Numbered from the stretch's first letter, positions 1-10,470 are shown. The stretch: 64,000 nucleotides of DNA from an uncultured Lachnospiraceae bacterium (GCA_934339135.1 CAKRHP010000003.1:124001-188000); one strand, 5' to 3'. Made by a program: numbers and translations. The notes: generated by a model from the letters alone, not told the origin.

Positions 1-889
1 CCCTCTGGGCAAGCTCCGCTTCTGCAATCTCGTCCGTCACAATATTGCCAAAAAGTCGTTTCAACAACCCCGGCTTTTTCTCCACATCTCCCTGCACATC
101 CTCCGGAAGCACCGGTATATTCTCCTCAGACAAATCCTCCAACAGGGCCTGCATATCATCTGACGGGTTGTTTTCTTCTTCCTCCGGCTCCAATGCCAGG
201 ATATCGTCCAGACCAAAGGTCTCCTCATCCGGTTCTTCTTCCAAAACAGGTTCCTGCACCGGCTCCGGTTCTATATTCTCTATATCAGAGGATTGATCCG
301 GTTCCGATCCAAAATCCTTTAATATTTCTGAGTGATCCGGTTGTCCGCTTTCTTCTCCTGTCCCCACAGGATCAGCCACAGCATTCTCCAATTGTACCTC
401 TTGTGCGGCCGTCCCTGCCGAAGCATCCAGATCATCCAGAAAATCTCCAACCATATCATCCAGTGATTCCTCTCCAGATGTACTCTCCGGTACTTCAGCT
501 GCCGGAGTATTCGATTGTTCTTCAGAACCCGAGAACATTCCCAGATTCTCGATCTCACTCAGATCCGGCAGATCATCCAAAGATGCCATATCCGAATAAT
601 CCGGTTCTCTCTCCGGAGCATCATCCATTGATGCAACTTCTGTACTCTCCGGTGTTGTATCGTCCTTCGGCAAGTCCATCTGAAGCTGCGCAGCCTCATC
701 CTCCAGAATGCCATCTCCATCCAGATCAAGATCTGATATATCCCCCAGATCGTCTAAATCAGTAAAGTCATCCTCTCCCATCAAGCTGCTCAAATCTTCC
801 AGATCCACAAAATCGGCCAGATTTTCATATTCACTTTTTTCCTGTTCTGCAGCATCTCCTGCCACATCCTTTAAATCCTCTTCGCTCAA
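1..889 (-). CDS. Acidic low-complexity protein, 3' end outside window
   Basis: Reading leftward from a TTG start at 889, the frame stays open to the window edge (at least 296 codons). The start is supported by AAGGAG eight bases upstream. The protein is extremely rich in Asp, Glu, Ser and Pro, with recurrent 'LDDL' patches, so it is probably disordered for at least 240 residues; near the window edge it becomes basic and ordered (KKPGLLKRLFG). It lies 34 bp after cheV in the same direction, so it is probably the last gene of that operon. I do not recognise a family. A role with the chemotaxis apparatus is an inference from position only. No ATG-initiated frame covers it, so ATG-only gene callers would miss it. 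Confidence 0.75.
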   Translation of the reverse strand, partial: MSEEDLKDVAGDAAEQEKSEYENLADFVDLEDLSSLMGEDDFTDLDDLGDISDLDLDGDGILEDEAAQLQMDLPKDDTTPESTEVASMDDAPEREPDYSDMASLDDLPDLSEIENLGMFSGSEEQSNTPAAEVPESTSGEESLDDMVGDFLDDLDASAGTAAQEVQLENAVADPVGTGEESGQPDHSEILKDFGSEPDQSSDIENIEPEPVQEPVLEEEPDEETFGLDDILALEPEEEENNPSDDMQALLEDLSEENIPVLPEDVQGDVEKKPGLLKRLFGNIVTDEIAEAELAQR

Positions 890-923
890 GCTTCTATCTC
901 CTTAAATATCTGTTTCTATGATA

Positions 924-1862
924 TCAGACAGATGTTCCATCTGCATTTTCAATCTGCAGGATCTGGTCAATGGCTCCCACCAACTGACCAATCTCCGGCT
1001 TAGATAACTGCATATCTGCCCCAAGACTCTCTCCCTTTTTTCTCATTTCATCATTGATCAGGGAAGAGAAAATGATGACCGGAATATGCATCATTTGCTC
1101 ATCACTCTTGATCAGCTTTGTCAAATGATGTCCGTCCATCTGTGGCATCTCAATATCTGTGATCACACAGGCTACCTTCTGATCCAGAATGCCCTGCTCC
1201 TGATATGCCGAAAGCTTATCCCAGCATTCCTTACCGTTGTTCGTAAGGTCAATATTGACAAACCCGGCTCTTTTTAAGCAGTCCAAAAGCATTTTTCCAA
1301 GTAACGGAGAATCTTCTGCGATCAAAATCGGAGAATCCACTCTGGACCTGCCTGTCATATGCTCCACGTCAGATATTTTCAGTCCGGTTTCCGGATTAAT
1401 CTCTGCAACAATTTTTTCAAAATCCAAAATAATGATCAGCCTGTCATCAATCCTGACAATTCCTGTAGCCATTCCCATGCCGGAAGCATTGATCGTAGAA
1501 TCCGGCTCGATAATATCTCCCCATGACACACGGTGGATTCCCTCCACGCCTTGCACATGAAATGCTGTATTCAGATTATTAAAATTGGTAACGATATACA
1601 TATCCCCCGCTGCAGACCCGGCCGCCGGCAGATTCATCACCCTTGACAGATCAACAATAGAGATGATCTCATCCCTTGGCATAAAGATTCCCTCGATCCT
1701 CGCGTCCGCGTTTGGAATCGGTGTTGGTTTCTGATATGGTAAAATCTCTCTGATCTTCGCCACATTAATTCCATAATAATTATCACCAACCTGAAACTCC
1801 AAAATCTCCAGTTCATTCGTTCCACTCTCTAATAATATACCTGTCTCCATAATACTCACCAT
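924..1862 (-). CDS. cheV: Chemotaxis coupling protein CheV (CheW-REC)
   Basis: 312 aa. Residues about 15-160 form a CheW-like domain that couples chemoreceptors to CheA. Residues about 177-305 form a receiver domain with acidic pair E183-D184, phospho-acceptor D236 in TDIEMPQMDG and conserved K288 (SKPE). CheV proteins adapt receptor signalling through phosphorylation, so the organism is probably motile. The start at 1862 is preceded by a purine stretch very close to the ATG; the in-frame ATG four codons later (1850), preceded by GGTGAG, is an alternative. It follows the lipoprotein gene by 14 bp and precedes the acidic-protein gene. Confidence 0.9.
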   Translation of the reverse strand: MVSIMETGILLESGTNELEILEFQVGDNYYGINVAKIREILPYQKPTPIPNADARIEGIFMPRDEIISIVDLSRVMNLPAAGSAAGDMYIVTNFNNLNTAFHVQGVEGIHRVSWGDIIEPDSTINASGMGMATGIVRIDDRLIIILDFEKIVAEINPETGLKISDVEHMTGRSRVDSPILIAEDSPLLGKMLLDCLKRAGFVNIDLTNNGKECWDKLSAYQEQGILDQKVACVITDIEMPQMDGHHLTKLIKSDEQMMHIPVIIFSSLINDEMRKKGESLGADMQLSKPEIGQLVGAIDQILQIENADGTSV

Positions 1863-1876
1863 GCCTTTCTCTTCTC

Positions 1877-2578
1877 TTAATGTATTACCATTTCACCTGT
1901 CTTTTTGCCATCTGACACCTGAATGGACATATTCTGAAGCTTTTGCTTCTTATCTTTTTCAAAAACAAGCACTGCCTCTGAGCTTCTGCCCGGTGCCATT
2001 TTCTCTTTAAAATACTGCAGGTCATTTTGCAGGATCGTCATTAACGGACTCCCCACCGTTTCTCCATCGGCTGTCAGTGTATACTGCAGTTTTTTATTCA
2101 TCAGATTGACCTTCTGTCTGACAGAAGTCTTGTTTTTTATGCGAAAATGAACAATCAGAAGTTCTTTTCCCTTATGAGCACTGATGGCTGCGTCTGCTGA
2201 CCCATATGTATTTTTAACATCACCGGACATCAGCTTGATATCTATCTGATCCATCCCATATACCTTATCCGCCGTCACCTGCTCAACCTCGGGAGTATCT
2301 GCGGACGCCCCCGGATCAAGAGAACTCTGCAATGAACCGGAGACTGCCGGCGATACGGACGGTACCGGTGTCTTCGTCGGTTCTGGTGTCGGCGTTGCCT
2401 TCAACACGCTTCTGTCATAATCAAGCACATCCTCGTTGTTTTTATCGTACTTCAGCAATGCACCCGCCATATACTCGGCCTCCATGTTCCTGCTGACATC
2501 GTCCAGATTCGGTCCGGAACCACAGCCCGTCAGCGCAAGTGCTATCACTGCTGCTGTTACGATCACTCTCTTTTTCAT
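1877..2578 (-). CDS. Secreted lipoprotein with Pro/Thr linker
   Basis: 233 aa from the ATG at 2578 (an in-frame ATG lies four codons upstream at 2590). An N-terminal KKR tract, hydrophobic stretch and lipobox LTGC show export and lipid anchoring by signal peptidase II. A TPTPEPTKTPVPS linker around residues 60-80 separates the anchor from a C-terminal beta-rich domain (about 100-233) that resembles the DUF4352-like domains of Clostridial lipoproteins. Function unknown. First gene of a short unit with cheV; whether it serves chemotaxis or only shares the transcript cannot be told. Confidence 0.75.
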   Translation of the reverse strand: MKKRVIVTAAVIALALTGCGSGPNLDDVSRNMEAEYMAGALLKYDKNNEDVLDYDRSVLKATPTPEPTKTPVPSVSPAVSGSLQSSLDPGASADTPEVEQVTADKVYGMDQIDIKLMSGDVKNTYGSADAAISAHKGKELLIVHFRIKNKTSVRQKVNLMNKKLQYTLTADGETVGSPLMTILQNDLQYFKEKMAPGRSSEAVLVFEKDKKQKLQNMSIQVSDGKKTGEMVIH

Positions 2579-2712
2579 ATTAATAATCATGCCTTTCTCA
2601 AAATACTACATTTTACATATGCAGGCACACAAAAAACGCCTGTCAATCTGTTTATATGGTATCATATTTTCCTGTTTTACGCAATGATTTCCATTGTTGC
2701 AAACATATCACA

Positions 2713-4290
2713 TTATTCACTTTTCCGATCAAGATCAAACCAGAATTCCACACCATTCTGACAATTTCGGACCCCACACTGCTGATTCATGGATTCTACG
2801 ATTGCCTTGACAATAGACAAGCCGATTCCGCTTCCTCCATAGGCTCTCGTTCTCGCCTTATCAACTTTATAAAACTTGATCCAGATCTTATCCAGCTCAT
2901 CCTCCGGTATCTGCATTCCTGTATTAAAGACTCTCACACGGACGACATTTTCTCTCATTTCCAGAGTCACACGGATTCTTTTCTCCCCGTCCACATGATT
3001 AATGGCATTGCTGATATAATTGGTCACAATTTCTTCTACCATATATTCATCCGCCCAGACATAGACAGGCTCCGTCTCTTCCATATAAATTTCAGCTCCC
3101 TTTTGATCTGCCAAAAGAGTCGCCGACTGGATAACGGACCGCACCACCTGTACAAGATCAAACCGTTCAAATGTGATCTGATTCTTACCAAATTCAATCT
3201 GATTCAAGGTAAGAAGTTTTTTCACCATCTTATTCATTTTATTGGCTTCGTCCATGATCACGTCACAATAAAATTCCCGGCTCTCACTGTCATCATTAAT
3301 ATTATCATGAAGTCCCTCCGCATATCCCTGTATCAATGCAATTGGTGTCTTAAGCTCATGAGAAACATTCGACAGGAAATCCTTTCTCATCTCATCAATC
3401 TGTATTTTATTTTCAATATCCTTCTGCAGCTCATTATTGGCAGATTTCAGTTCCGAAATGGTTTCCTCCAGACGTTCTGATAAAATATTAATGCTGTTCC
3501 CCAGTCTGCCAATCTCGTCTTCTGTATTGACCGGATATTTTGCTTCAAAATCAAGCTGGGACATTCTCGTTGCAATATCAGTCAGATAAACGATCGGTTT
3601 TGTAAAGTTATTGCCGATCATAAAAAGCAAAATCCCGGATATCAACACAGCGATCACACCAATATATGCCAGAAAACGATTCGAAACTGCCACACTCTCC
3701 TTCATGCTCTGATAATTTGTACTAATATATACAAAATCACCGGAATCAATACGGCCGAACAACTCCAGATAATACGATCCGATCCTCTCATCATAGGATT
3801 TAAATACCTGATAATTTTTATTTCCTTTGATGAGTTCTCTTCCATCTCTCTCCACATAACCATTTACAAGACCAATGACATAATCCATCGTCTTATCACG
3901 TACATTTTCCTTTTGGATATTACTGAGACTGTCAGCCGACGGATAACAAAACGTATATTGCAGCATGCCTAAATAATCGCTGATCCGGAACAGATATGTG
4001 TTCATGGAGCCATTTTCCGTCAGAGAATCCAGCGTATTAATGCTCTTCTCAGAAAGACCATTTTGCCCTGCTCCCTTCTGAAATTCATTATCATTCTTCA
4101 CAATATTGTCAATCTTTCGAAAAGAATCCGACAATGTACTGATCTTACTATGTTGATAATACATTGGCAAAAACAACTGATTGGCAAGCCAGCATCCCAG
4201 AATGGTCAGCGCAAGTATACTGCACAATACCACGATGAGCTTTGTTTTGATCGACTGCATTTTCAGAAAAGACATCACTCTTTTATTCAT
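2713..4290 (-). CDS. Sensor histidine kinase
   Basis: 525 aa. Transmembrane helix about 17-40, extracytoplasmic sensor region 41-205, second helix 206-227, HAMP 228-280, dimerisation/phosphotransfer domain with H311 (SHELKTP), and a HATPase domain with the N box NYISNAINH and the G box GSGIGLSIVKA. The adjacent OmpR-type regulator is its likely partner. The ribosome binding site GAGGTG lies inside the last codons of the regulator gene, six bases apart, suggesting translational coupling. The preceding PPIase and peptidase genes suggest an envelope-stress role, which is inference. Confidence 0.93.
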   Translation of the reverse strand: MNKRVMSFLKMQSIKTKLIVVLCSILALTILGCWLANQLFLPMYYQHSKISTLSDSFRKIDNIVKNDNEFQKGAGQNGLSEKSINTLDSLTENGSMNTYLFRISDYLGMLQYTFCYPSADSLSNIQKENVRDKTMDYVIGLVNGYVERDGRELIKGNKNYQVFKSYDERIGSYYLELFGRIDSGDFVYISTNYQSMKESVAVSNRFLAYIGVIAVLISGILLFMIGNNFTKPIVYLTDIATRMSQLDFEAKYPVNTEDEIGRLGNSINILSERLEETISELKSANNELQKDIENKIQIDEMRKDFLSNVSHELKTPIALIQGYAEGLHDNINDDSESREFYCDVIMDEANKMNKMVKKLLTLNQIEFGKNQITFERFDLVQVVRSVIQSATLLADQKGAEIYMEETEPVYVWADEYMVEEIVTNYISNAINHVDGEKRIRVTLEMRENVVRVRVFNTGMQIPEDELDKIWIKFYKVDKARTRAYGGSGIGLSIVKAIVESMNQQCGVRNCQNGVEFWFDLDRKSE

Positions 4291-4296
4291 GTTCTA

Positions 4297-4968
4297 TCAC
4301 ACCTCAAACTTGTAACCCATTCCCCATATCGTCTTAATATATTCGCCTTTGTCTCCAAGCTTGCTTCTCAGCTTTTTGACATGGGTATCAATCGTTCTTG
4401 CATCCCCAAAATAATCATAGTTCCAGACATTATTTAAAATACGTTCTCTGGATAATGCCACACCCTGATTATTGATAAAATAGGTCAAAAGTTCAAATTC
4501 CTTGTAGCTCAGTTCAATATTCTTACCGTCAATTTTCACTTCATGTGCCGCCTGGTTTAATGAGATTCCTCCGACTTCCTTTACACCCTCTTCTAATGCA
4601 TTGGTCCGTCGCAAAATGGCTTCTACGCGGGCTACCAGGATCTTTGGACTAAACGGTTTGGAAATATATTCATCCACTCCAAGCTCAAATCCCTGCAGTT
4701 CGTCCTTTTCATCACTTTTGGCCGTCAGCATGATGATCGGTACCTGAGAATATTTTCTAATTTCCCGGCAAACCTGCCATCCGTCCATCTTAGGCATCAT
4801 TACGTCTAAAATGATCAGCGCGATATCTTTGTTCTCATAAAAGAGATCCACGGCTTCTTCCCCGTCTCCTGCTTCCATTACATCAAAGTTTTTCTTTACC
4901 AAAAAGTCTCTCACAAGCTTTCTCATTCTCTGCTCATCATCCACTACCAGAATTTTTAACCGCTCCAT
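4297..4968 (-). CDS. OmpR/PhoB-family response regulator
   Basis: 223 aa. N-terminal receiver domain with DDE near residue 10, phospho-acceptor D55 (LIILDVMMPKMDG) and KPF lysine near residue 105; C-terminal winged-helix DNA-binding domain (about 130-223) with the usual VWNYDYFGDARTIDTHVKKL pattern. I chose the ATG at 4968 because AAGGAAG sits eight bases upstream; an upstream in-frame ATG at 5022 would overlap the PPIase gene and lacks such a site. Partner of the histidine kinase that follows directly. Confidence 0.93.
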   Translation of the reverse strand: MERLKILVVDDEQRMRKLVRDFLVKKNFDVMEAGDGEEAVDLFYENKDIALIILDVMMPKMDGWQVCREIRKYSQVPIIMLTAKSDEKDELQGFELGVDEYISKPFSPKILVARVEAILRRTNALEEGVKEVGGISLNQAAHEVKIDGKNIELSYKEFELLTYFINNQGVALSRERILNNVWNYDYFGDARTIDTHVKKLRSKLGDKGEYIKTIWGMGYKFEV

Positions 4969-5002
4969 CTCACAGTCTTCCTTTCCATCTATTCTATCAC
5001 CA

Positions 5003-6115
5003 TCAGCCGGAATATTTCGCATGATCTGCGATCCAGTTTTTTACTTTTTCCAAAAGCATCTGTCTCTCCAAATAGTCCTTTCGATCCTTCTCAAATGCTT
5101 CCGGCGAATCATACTCCTCTGTCATATCTTCATACTGCTCTTTGATATATTCCTGTAATTCTTCTTTGGTGTAGCTGATGCCTTCCTTTTGTGCGATCAT
5201 TTGTGCTGCAAGGTACTCTTTCGCTGTATCTTTTGCCAGAGAAGTAAGATCTGAGTTTACAAACGCTTCCTCACTGTCATAACCAAACATTGGAAAAATC
5301 TCTTCTTTACTGCAGTTATAAACTGCTGCCATATCGTAATAACCCTGAAGCACCTCTTGCTTGCATGCCTCCAGAAGGGATTTCGGATACTTGTCCGCCT
5401 CACAGGTTTCTAACACATCAGACCAGGCATATTCTGCTTTTTGATCCTCATTTTCCTTATGCAGCTTTTTCTTGAGATATTCATTATACTCTGTTGTTGT
5501 CTTATATTTATTTTTTGACACTTTTTTTACAAAGCTATCCGAATATTCCGGAAGAAGCTCTTCTCCACAGATGTACAGAACCGTTGCATGAAACTCTACA
5601 TTCTTTCCGTCAATCGCCGGATCATCATAGGTTCCTTCCGGTACCGGTACGGTAAATACCACCGAATCACCTGTATTGACCCCGGTCAGATTTTCCTCAA
5701 AGCCATCCAGCCAGTCCCCGGACCCAAGCTCCACATAATCCTCCCCACAGGTATCATCCATTTTTTTCCCATCCACATATCCCTCAAAGGATGCCCTTAT
5801 GGTCTGACCCGTCTGGGTAGTTCCCGTCAACTGTTCATAAGAAGCATTATCTTCCCGTACATTATCAATCTCATCCTGAAGATCTTCCTCCGTAACCTCC
5901 AATGAAACCTGAACACCCTTATATTCTCCGACCTTAACATATTTTGCCGGATCATAATCCGGCTTTTCATCTACCGCACGATTTTTCTGCCAACAGACTA
6001 CTGCTCCGGCTGCAATCACCACAACAACCGCTGCGGCCACTCCGATTCCTATTTTCTTCTTTGATATTTTGCTCTGTCTCTTCTGTGAAGTTGCTTTCTT
6101 CTTATTCTTACTCAT
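5003..6115 (-). CDS. Membrane-anchored trigger-factor-like FKBP prolyl isomerase
   Basis: 370 aa. A basic N-terminus and one hydrophobic helix (about 23-43) anchor it with the bulk outside the membrane. Residues about 100-185 match the FKBP domain of trigger factor (ASFEGYVDG, LGSGDWLDGFE, TGDSV, and a final beta strand). The rest (about 190-365) is helical and charged like the trigger factor C-terminal chaperone domain. Probably folds exported proteins at the membrane, like PrsA in other Firmicutes. It starts 21 bp after the HAD-M3 gene and precedes the two-component system in one operon. Confidence 0.85.
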   Translation of the reverse strand: MSKNKKKATSQKRQSKISKKKIGIGVAAAVVVVIAAGAVVCWQKNRAVDEKPDYDPAKYVKVGEYKGVQVSLEVTEEDLQDEIDNVREDNASYEQLTGTTQTGQTIRASFEGYVDGKKMDDTCGEDYVELGSGDWLDGFEENLTGVNTGDSVVFTVPVPEGTYDDPAIDGKNVEFHATVLYICGEELLPEYSDSFVKKVSKNKYKTTTEYNEYLKKKLHKENEDQKAEYAWSDVLETCEADKYPKSLLEACKQEVLQGYYDMAAVYNCSKEEIFPMFGYDSEEAFVNSDLTSLAKDTAKEYLAAQMIAQKEGISYTKEELQEYIKEQYEDMTEEYDSPEAFEKDRKDYLERQMLLEKVKNWIADHAKYSG

Positions 6116-6136
6116 TCGAATACCCTTACCTTCCTT

Positions 6137-8494
6137 CTACTGTCCACTTAACTGCTGTACCATCTGCTGAATACAGGATTCTTCTAACGGATCCATTAAC
6201 CCCACATCCTGTATCATATCTGTAAAAAATCCACTTGCCGACATCCTGCAAAGTTTAAGATAACTTTTCCATGCCCTCTCATAATCCTGCTCCATCATAA
6301 GCTTATACTGTAATGCACAGATCTGAGCCAGACAATAATCAATATAATAAAACGGCATAGAATATATATGATGCTGTCTCTGCCACAAACCTCCCTTTTC
6401 AAAAAATGGCATTCCGTCCATGCTTAAATATGGACGGTACTGCTTCTCAAGCCGGCGCCAGACCTCATGACGCTGCTTCGGTGTAAGCTCGGGATACTCA
6501 TATATAATCTGTTGAAACTCATCCACCATGCACCCATAAGGAATAAAGCAGATCGCATCTTCCAGCTGCATCTGACGAAACGCAGGAGCATTCTCCCCAA
6601 AGAACAATTCCATCCACGGATTCGTAAAAAACTCCATGGACATAGAATGTGTCTCCGCCGTCTCCATTGTAATATTCCAATGCTCCCGGATATCATCCTT
6701 TCCTGCCAGATACCCCTGAAACGCATGACCACATTCGTGGGTGATCACATCCACATCACCGCTTGTTCCATTAAAGTTTGCAAAGATCAATGGCATTCTC
6801 GGCAATGGCAGAAACTCCATATATCCGCCCTGTTTCTTTCCGGGGTGACTTAAAACGTCAAACATCTCTCTGCGTACCATCTGTTCCATAAATTCTGCAG
6901 TTTCCACGGAAAGCTCCCGATACATTTTCAGACCGTTTTGCAGAATCTGTTCCGGTGTTCCCTCCGGGTGAGGATTTCCTTCCTTAAAATACAGACCATT
7001 ATCATATATATGAAGCTTTTCCAGTCCCAGTCTCCGCCTTCTCCGATCCTGTACCTCTGACGCCAGAGGTACCCAGTACTCCTTAACCCATTTGCGGAAC
7101 TGTTCGATCTGAGATGGATCATAACAATTTCTCTGCATCCGGTAATATCCCAGCTCCACAAAATTTTTATATCCGGCTTTTTCAGCCTGTTCTGTCCTGT
7201 TTTTCACCAGAGCATCATAAATCCGGTCCAACTTCTCCCCATTTGACTGCAGAAAATCCTGCAGCATGTTCCATGCTTCTTTGCGGATCTCCTGATCCGG
7301 GTTCGTCTGATATTTTTCCAGTCCTGCCATACTGATCGTATCACCATCCCAGAGAAATTCTGCGGATGCCAGAAGTTTTTCGTATTCATTCACCAGTTTA
7401 TTTTCTTCCTGCTGTAATTCCACAAGCTCCGGTGATGTAGATTTCATCTGAAGTTCCATATTCTTGAATGCAACTTTTCCAATAACCTTTTCCAGATCTT
7501 CTCGATATCGTGAATGATAGAGCACTTCATGATATTTCATATCCCATAATTCAAAATTGGGCAGATGCTCATCGTAATATGACATTTCTTCATCATAATA
7601 TGGATCCGTAGTGTCAATGGAATGACGGAACATTGCCAGCGCATACATCGTAGATACCCGATCACTGAGTTGATAATACTCCTGATGATATTTTATCTGC
7701 TCCGCCCCACTTTGCGCCTGTTCCTGCCGCCGGATCAGCTTTTTCAGATATTCTGCTGCCTGCTCCAGATCCACACGCTGATATTTCATTTCAGAAAGAG
7801 TTTCTCCCTGGAAATCCTTCGTCTCTGTCAGCTTTTCTGATGCTCCGGCAATCGCCACCATATCATCCACACTCCAGGCAATATGATCTGCTCCCGCTTT
7901 TTCCAGTTCTCCAATCTCCGCAAATCCATAATATACGCCCATTGACGCAATGCCACAGTCCTTTGCTCCCTGAATATCATGACGCCTGTCACCGATCATA
8001 AGCACCTGTTCTTTCTCTTCTTCTGATATTCCCAGACGACGCAGTGCTTCCTTTATCACTGCCGTTTTATTATTTCTGGATTCATCCATACTGGCTCCCA
8101 CTGCCACATCAAAATATTTCATCAGATTAAAATGCTGCAAAATCCGCACAGCGTACGTCTCCGGCTTAGACGTTGCCAGTGCCATAACCTTTCCCTGACT
8201 TTTTAAACGTGACAATGCCAAAGCAATCCCATCATATGGCTTATTTTCAAATAATCCGATAACACCATATCTTTCTCTGTATTTTGCAGTAGCCCGTACT
8301 GCCCCGGCATGATCCATCCCAATAATGTCCTGAAAACCTTCGATCAACGGCGGACCAACAAACTGCAGTAATGTTTCCCTGTCCGGAACCTCTATGCCTG
8401 CAGCCTCCAACGCATAGATCACACAATTTAATATTCCTTCACTGGAATCCGTCAGAGTACCATCCAGATCAAATAATAGATATTTCCAGCTCAT
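6137..8494 (-). CDS. HAD phosphatase fused to M3-family oligoendopeptidase
   Basis: 785 aa, one uninterrupted frame. Residues 1 to about 225 are a HAD-IA hydrolase of the phosphoglycolate-phosphatase type: DLDGT at 9-13, a cap domain, ATSKPE (motif II) and GDRRHD (motif IV). From about residue 240 it is a complete M3 oligoendopeptidase with the zinc motif HECGH at 586-590 and a downstream Glu near residue 614 (ETAETHS). Each half has its catalytic residues. Both are cytosolic families, and no signal peptide is visible. The ATG at 8494 is preceded by AGAGG; a promoter at 8563-8591 predicts a transcript start close to 8556, which argues against the longer frame from 8560. A fusion is unusual, but no stop or frameshift separates the halves. 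Confidence 0.9.
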   Translation of the reverse strand: MSWKYLLFDLDGTLTDSSEGILNCVIYALEAAGIEVPDRETLLQFVGPPLIEGFQDIIGMDHAGAVRATAKYRERYGVIGLFENKPYDGIALALSRLKSQGKVMALATSKPETYAVRILQHFNLMKYFDVAVGASMDESRNNKTAVIKEALRRLGISEEEKEQVLMIGDRRHDIQGAKDCGIASMGVYYGFAEIGELEKAGADHIAWSVDDMVAIAGASEKLTETKDFQGETLSEMKYQRVDLEQAAEYLKKLIRRQEQAQSGAEQIKYHQEYYQLSDRVSTMYALAMFRHSIDTTDPYYDEEMSYYDEHLPNFELWDMKYHEVLYHSRYREDLEKVIGKVAFKNMELQMKSTSPELVELQQEENKLVNEYEKLLASAEFLWDGDTISMAGLEKYQTNPDQEIRKEAWNMLQDFLQSNGEKLDRIYDALVKNRTEQAEKAGYKNFVELGYYRMQRNCYDPSQIEQFRKWVKEYWVPLASEVQDRRRRRLGLEKLHIYDNGLYFKEGNPHPEGTPEQILQNGLKMYRELSVETAEFMEQMVRREMFDVLSHPGKKQGGYMEFLPLPRMPLIFANFNGTSGDVDVITHECGHAFQGYLAGKDDIREHWNITMETAETHSMSMEFFTNPWMELFFGENAPAFRQMQLEDAICFIPYGCMVDEFQQIIYEYPELTPKQRHEVWRRLEKQYRPYLSMDGMPFFEKGGLWQRQHHIYSMPFYYIDYCLAQICALQYKLMMEQDYERAWKSYLKLCRMSASGFFTDMIQDVGLMDPLEESCIQQMVQQLSGQ

Positions 8495-8562
8495 ACTTCC
8501 TCTTTCCCACACAATATACCTGTGTGCCATTATTCCTTTGATAATACATTCCATTACCATAT

Positions 8563-8591
8563 AATATAGAATATTTTGCCATTGTCCGCAA
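8563..8591 (-). promoter_or_regulatory. Promoter of the HAD-M3 / PPIase / two-component operon
   Basis: On the minus strand, TTGCGG (8586-8591) and TATATT (8563-8568) are separated by exactly 17 bp. The transcript would start about 60 bases before the chosen start at 8494. Confidence 0.45.
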
Positions 8592-8679
8592 GCATCCTGA
8601 CCGGATTTATCGGATTATCTTCCTTAATTATAGAAACTATAGAATCTTTTATGCTCCTCTCCCATTTCTTTTATAAATC

Positions 8680-8764
8680 AAAAAGAGCCCCGAAGGGCTC
8701 TTTTGTGGATAACTCTCGTTATCCAGCGTATAATAGGGTGGGAGTAGAAAGTTTTCACTTTCTG
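8680..8764 (-). ncRNA. Candidate small RNA with C-rich single-stranded segment
   Basis: On the minus strand a TATAAT (8771-8776) is followed by three perfect hairpins: AGAAAGT/ACTTTCT (8746-8763, 4-nt loop), TGGATAAC/GTTATCCA with GAGA loop (8706-8725), and GAGCCC-TTCG-GGGCTC followed by five T (8680-8701), a classic intrinsic terminator. Between the first two hairpins is an unpaired CUACUCCCACCCUA. C-rich loops that pair with Shine-Dalgarno sequences are typical of RsaE/RoxS-like regulators of Gram-positive bacteria. No open reading frame is associated. The -35 element is weak. It could also be merely a leader/terminator remnant. Confidence 0.5.
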
Positions 8765-8841
8765 GAATCCATTATACGGATTCTTTGTGTCTAAAATATG
8801 TTCATATTGTAAACAATTTGTTCATATTTTGCATTTTTTCC

Positions 8842-8874
8842 ATACTTGTATACACGCATTTTGTATACAAGTAT
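8842..8874 (+). promoter_or_regulatory. 12-bp perfect inverted repeat upstream of gdhA
   Basis: ATACTTGTATAC (8842-8853) and GTATACAAGTAT (8863-8874) are perfect complements around a 9-nt loop, followed by seven T (8874-8880). It could be an AT-rich terminator of a leader transcript or an operator: TTGTATACAA resembles sites bound by GntR-family regulators. It lies about 60 bp upstream of the gdhA -35 box. Confidence 0.5.
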
Positions 8875-8934
8875 TTTTTTGTCTATTTTCACAACTTTAC
8901 TCGAAAAAAAATAAGGTTTTTTTAGAAAAAATTG

Positions 8935-8963
8935 TTGAAATCTCACTAATTTTATGCGATACT
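8935..8963 (+). promoter_or_regulatory. gdhA promoter
   Basis: TTGAAA (8935-8940), 17-bp spacer, GATACT (8958-8963). The expected start near 8970 gives a leader of about 65 nt before the AAGGAGG site and ATG at 9035. The stretch 8561-9034 otherwise holds the small RNA, the inverted repeat and AT-rich sequence. Confidence 0.55.
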
Positions 8964-9013
8964 TGTTTTAATGTGTTGCGTTAATCACACACAACATACA
9001 CAATCAAAAATAA

Positions 9014-10387
<1,374 letters not shown>

Positions 10388-10424
10388 TTATCACACCTTC
10401 ATTCATACGACATGAAATAAATGA

Positions 10425-10456
10425 GGGCTTCCACTTTTACAGTGGAGGCCCTTTTT
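10425..10456 (+). terminator. gdhA terminator
   Basis: GGGCTTCCACT (10425-10435) pairs with AGTGGAGGCCC (10441-10451) with one G-T pair and a TTTAC loop, then TTTTT. Confidence 0.9.
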
Positions 10457-10470
10457 CTCTCTGTCTGCTT

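Noticed and set aside
45..905. Plus-strand open frames rich in Ser and Pro at the left edge
   Set aside because: They mirror the codon pattern of the real minus-strand acidic gene and have no ribosome binding sites.
2656..3480. 274-codon plus-strand frame over the histidine kinase
   Set aside because: Antisense to a clear kinase domain and composed of unlikely His/Leu/Ile-rich sequence.
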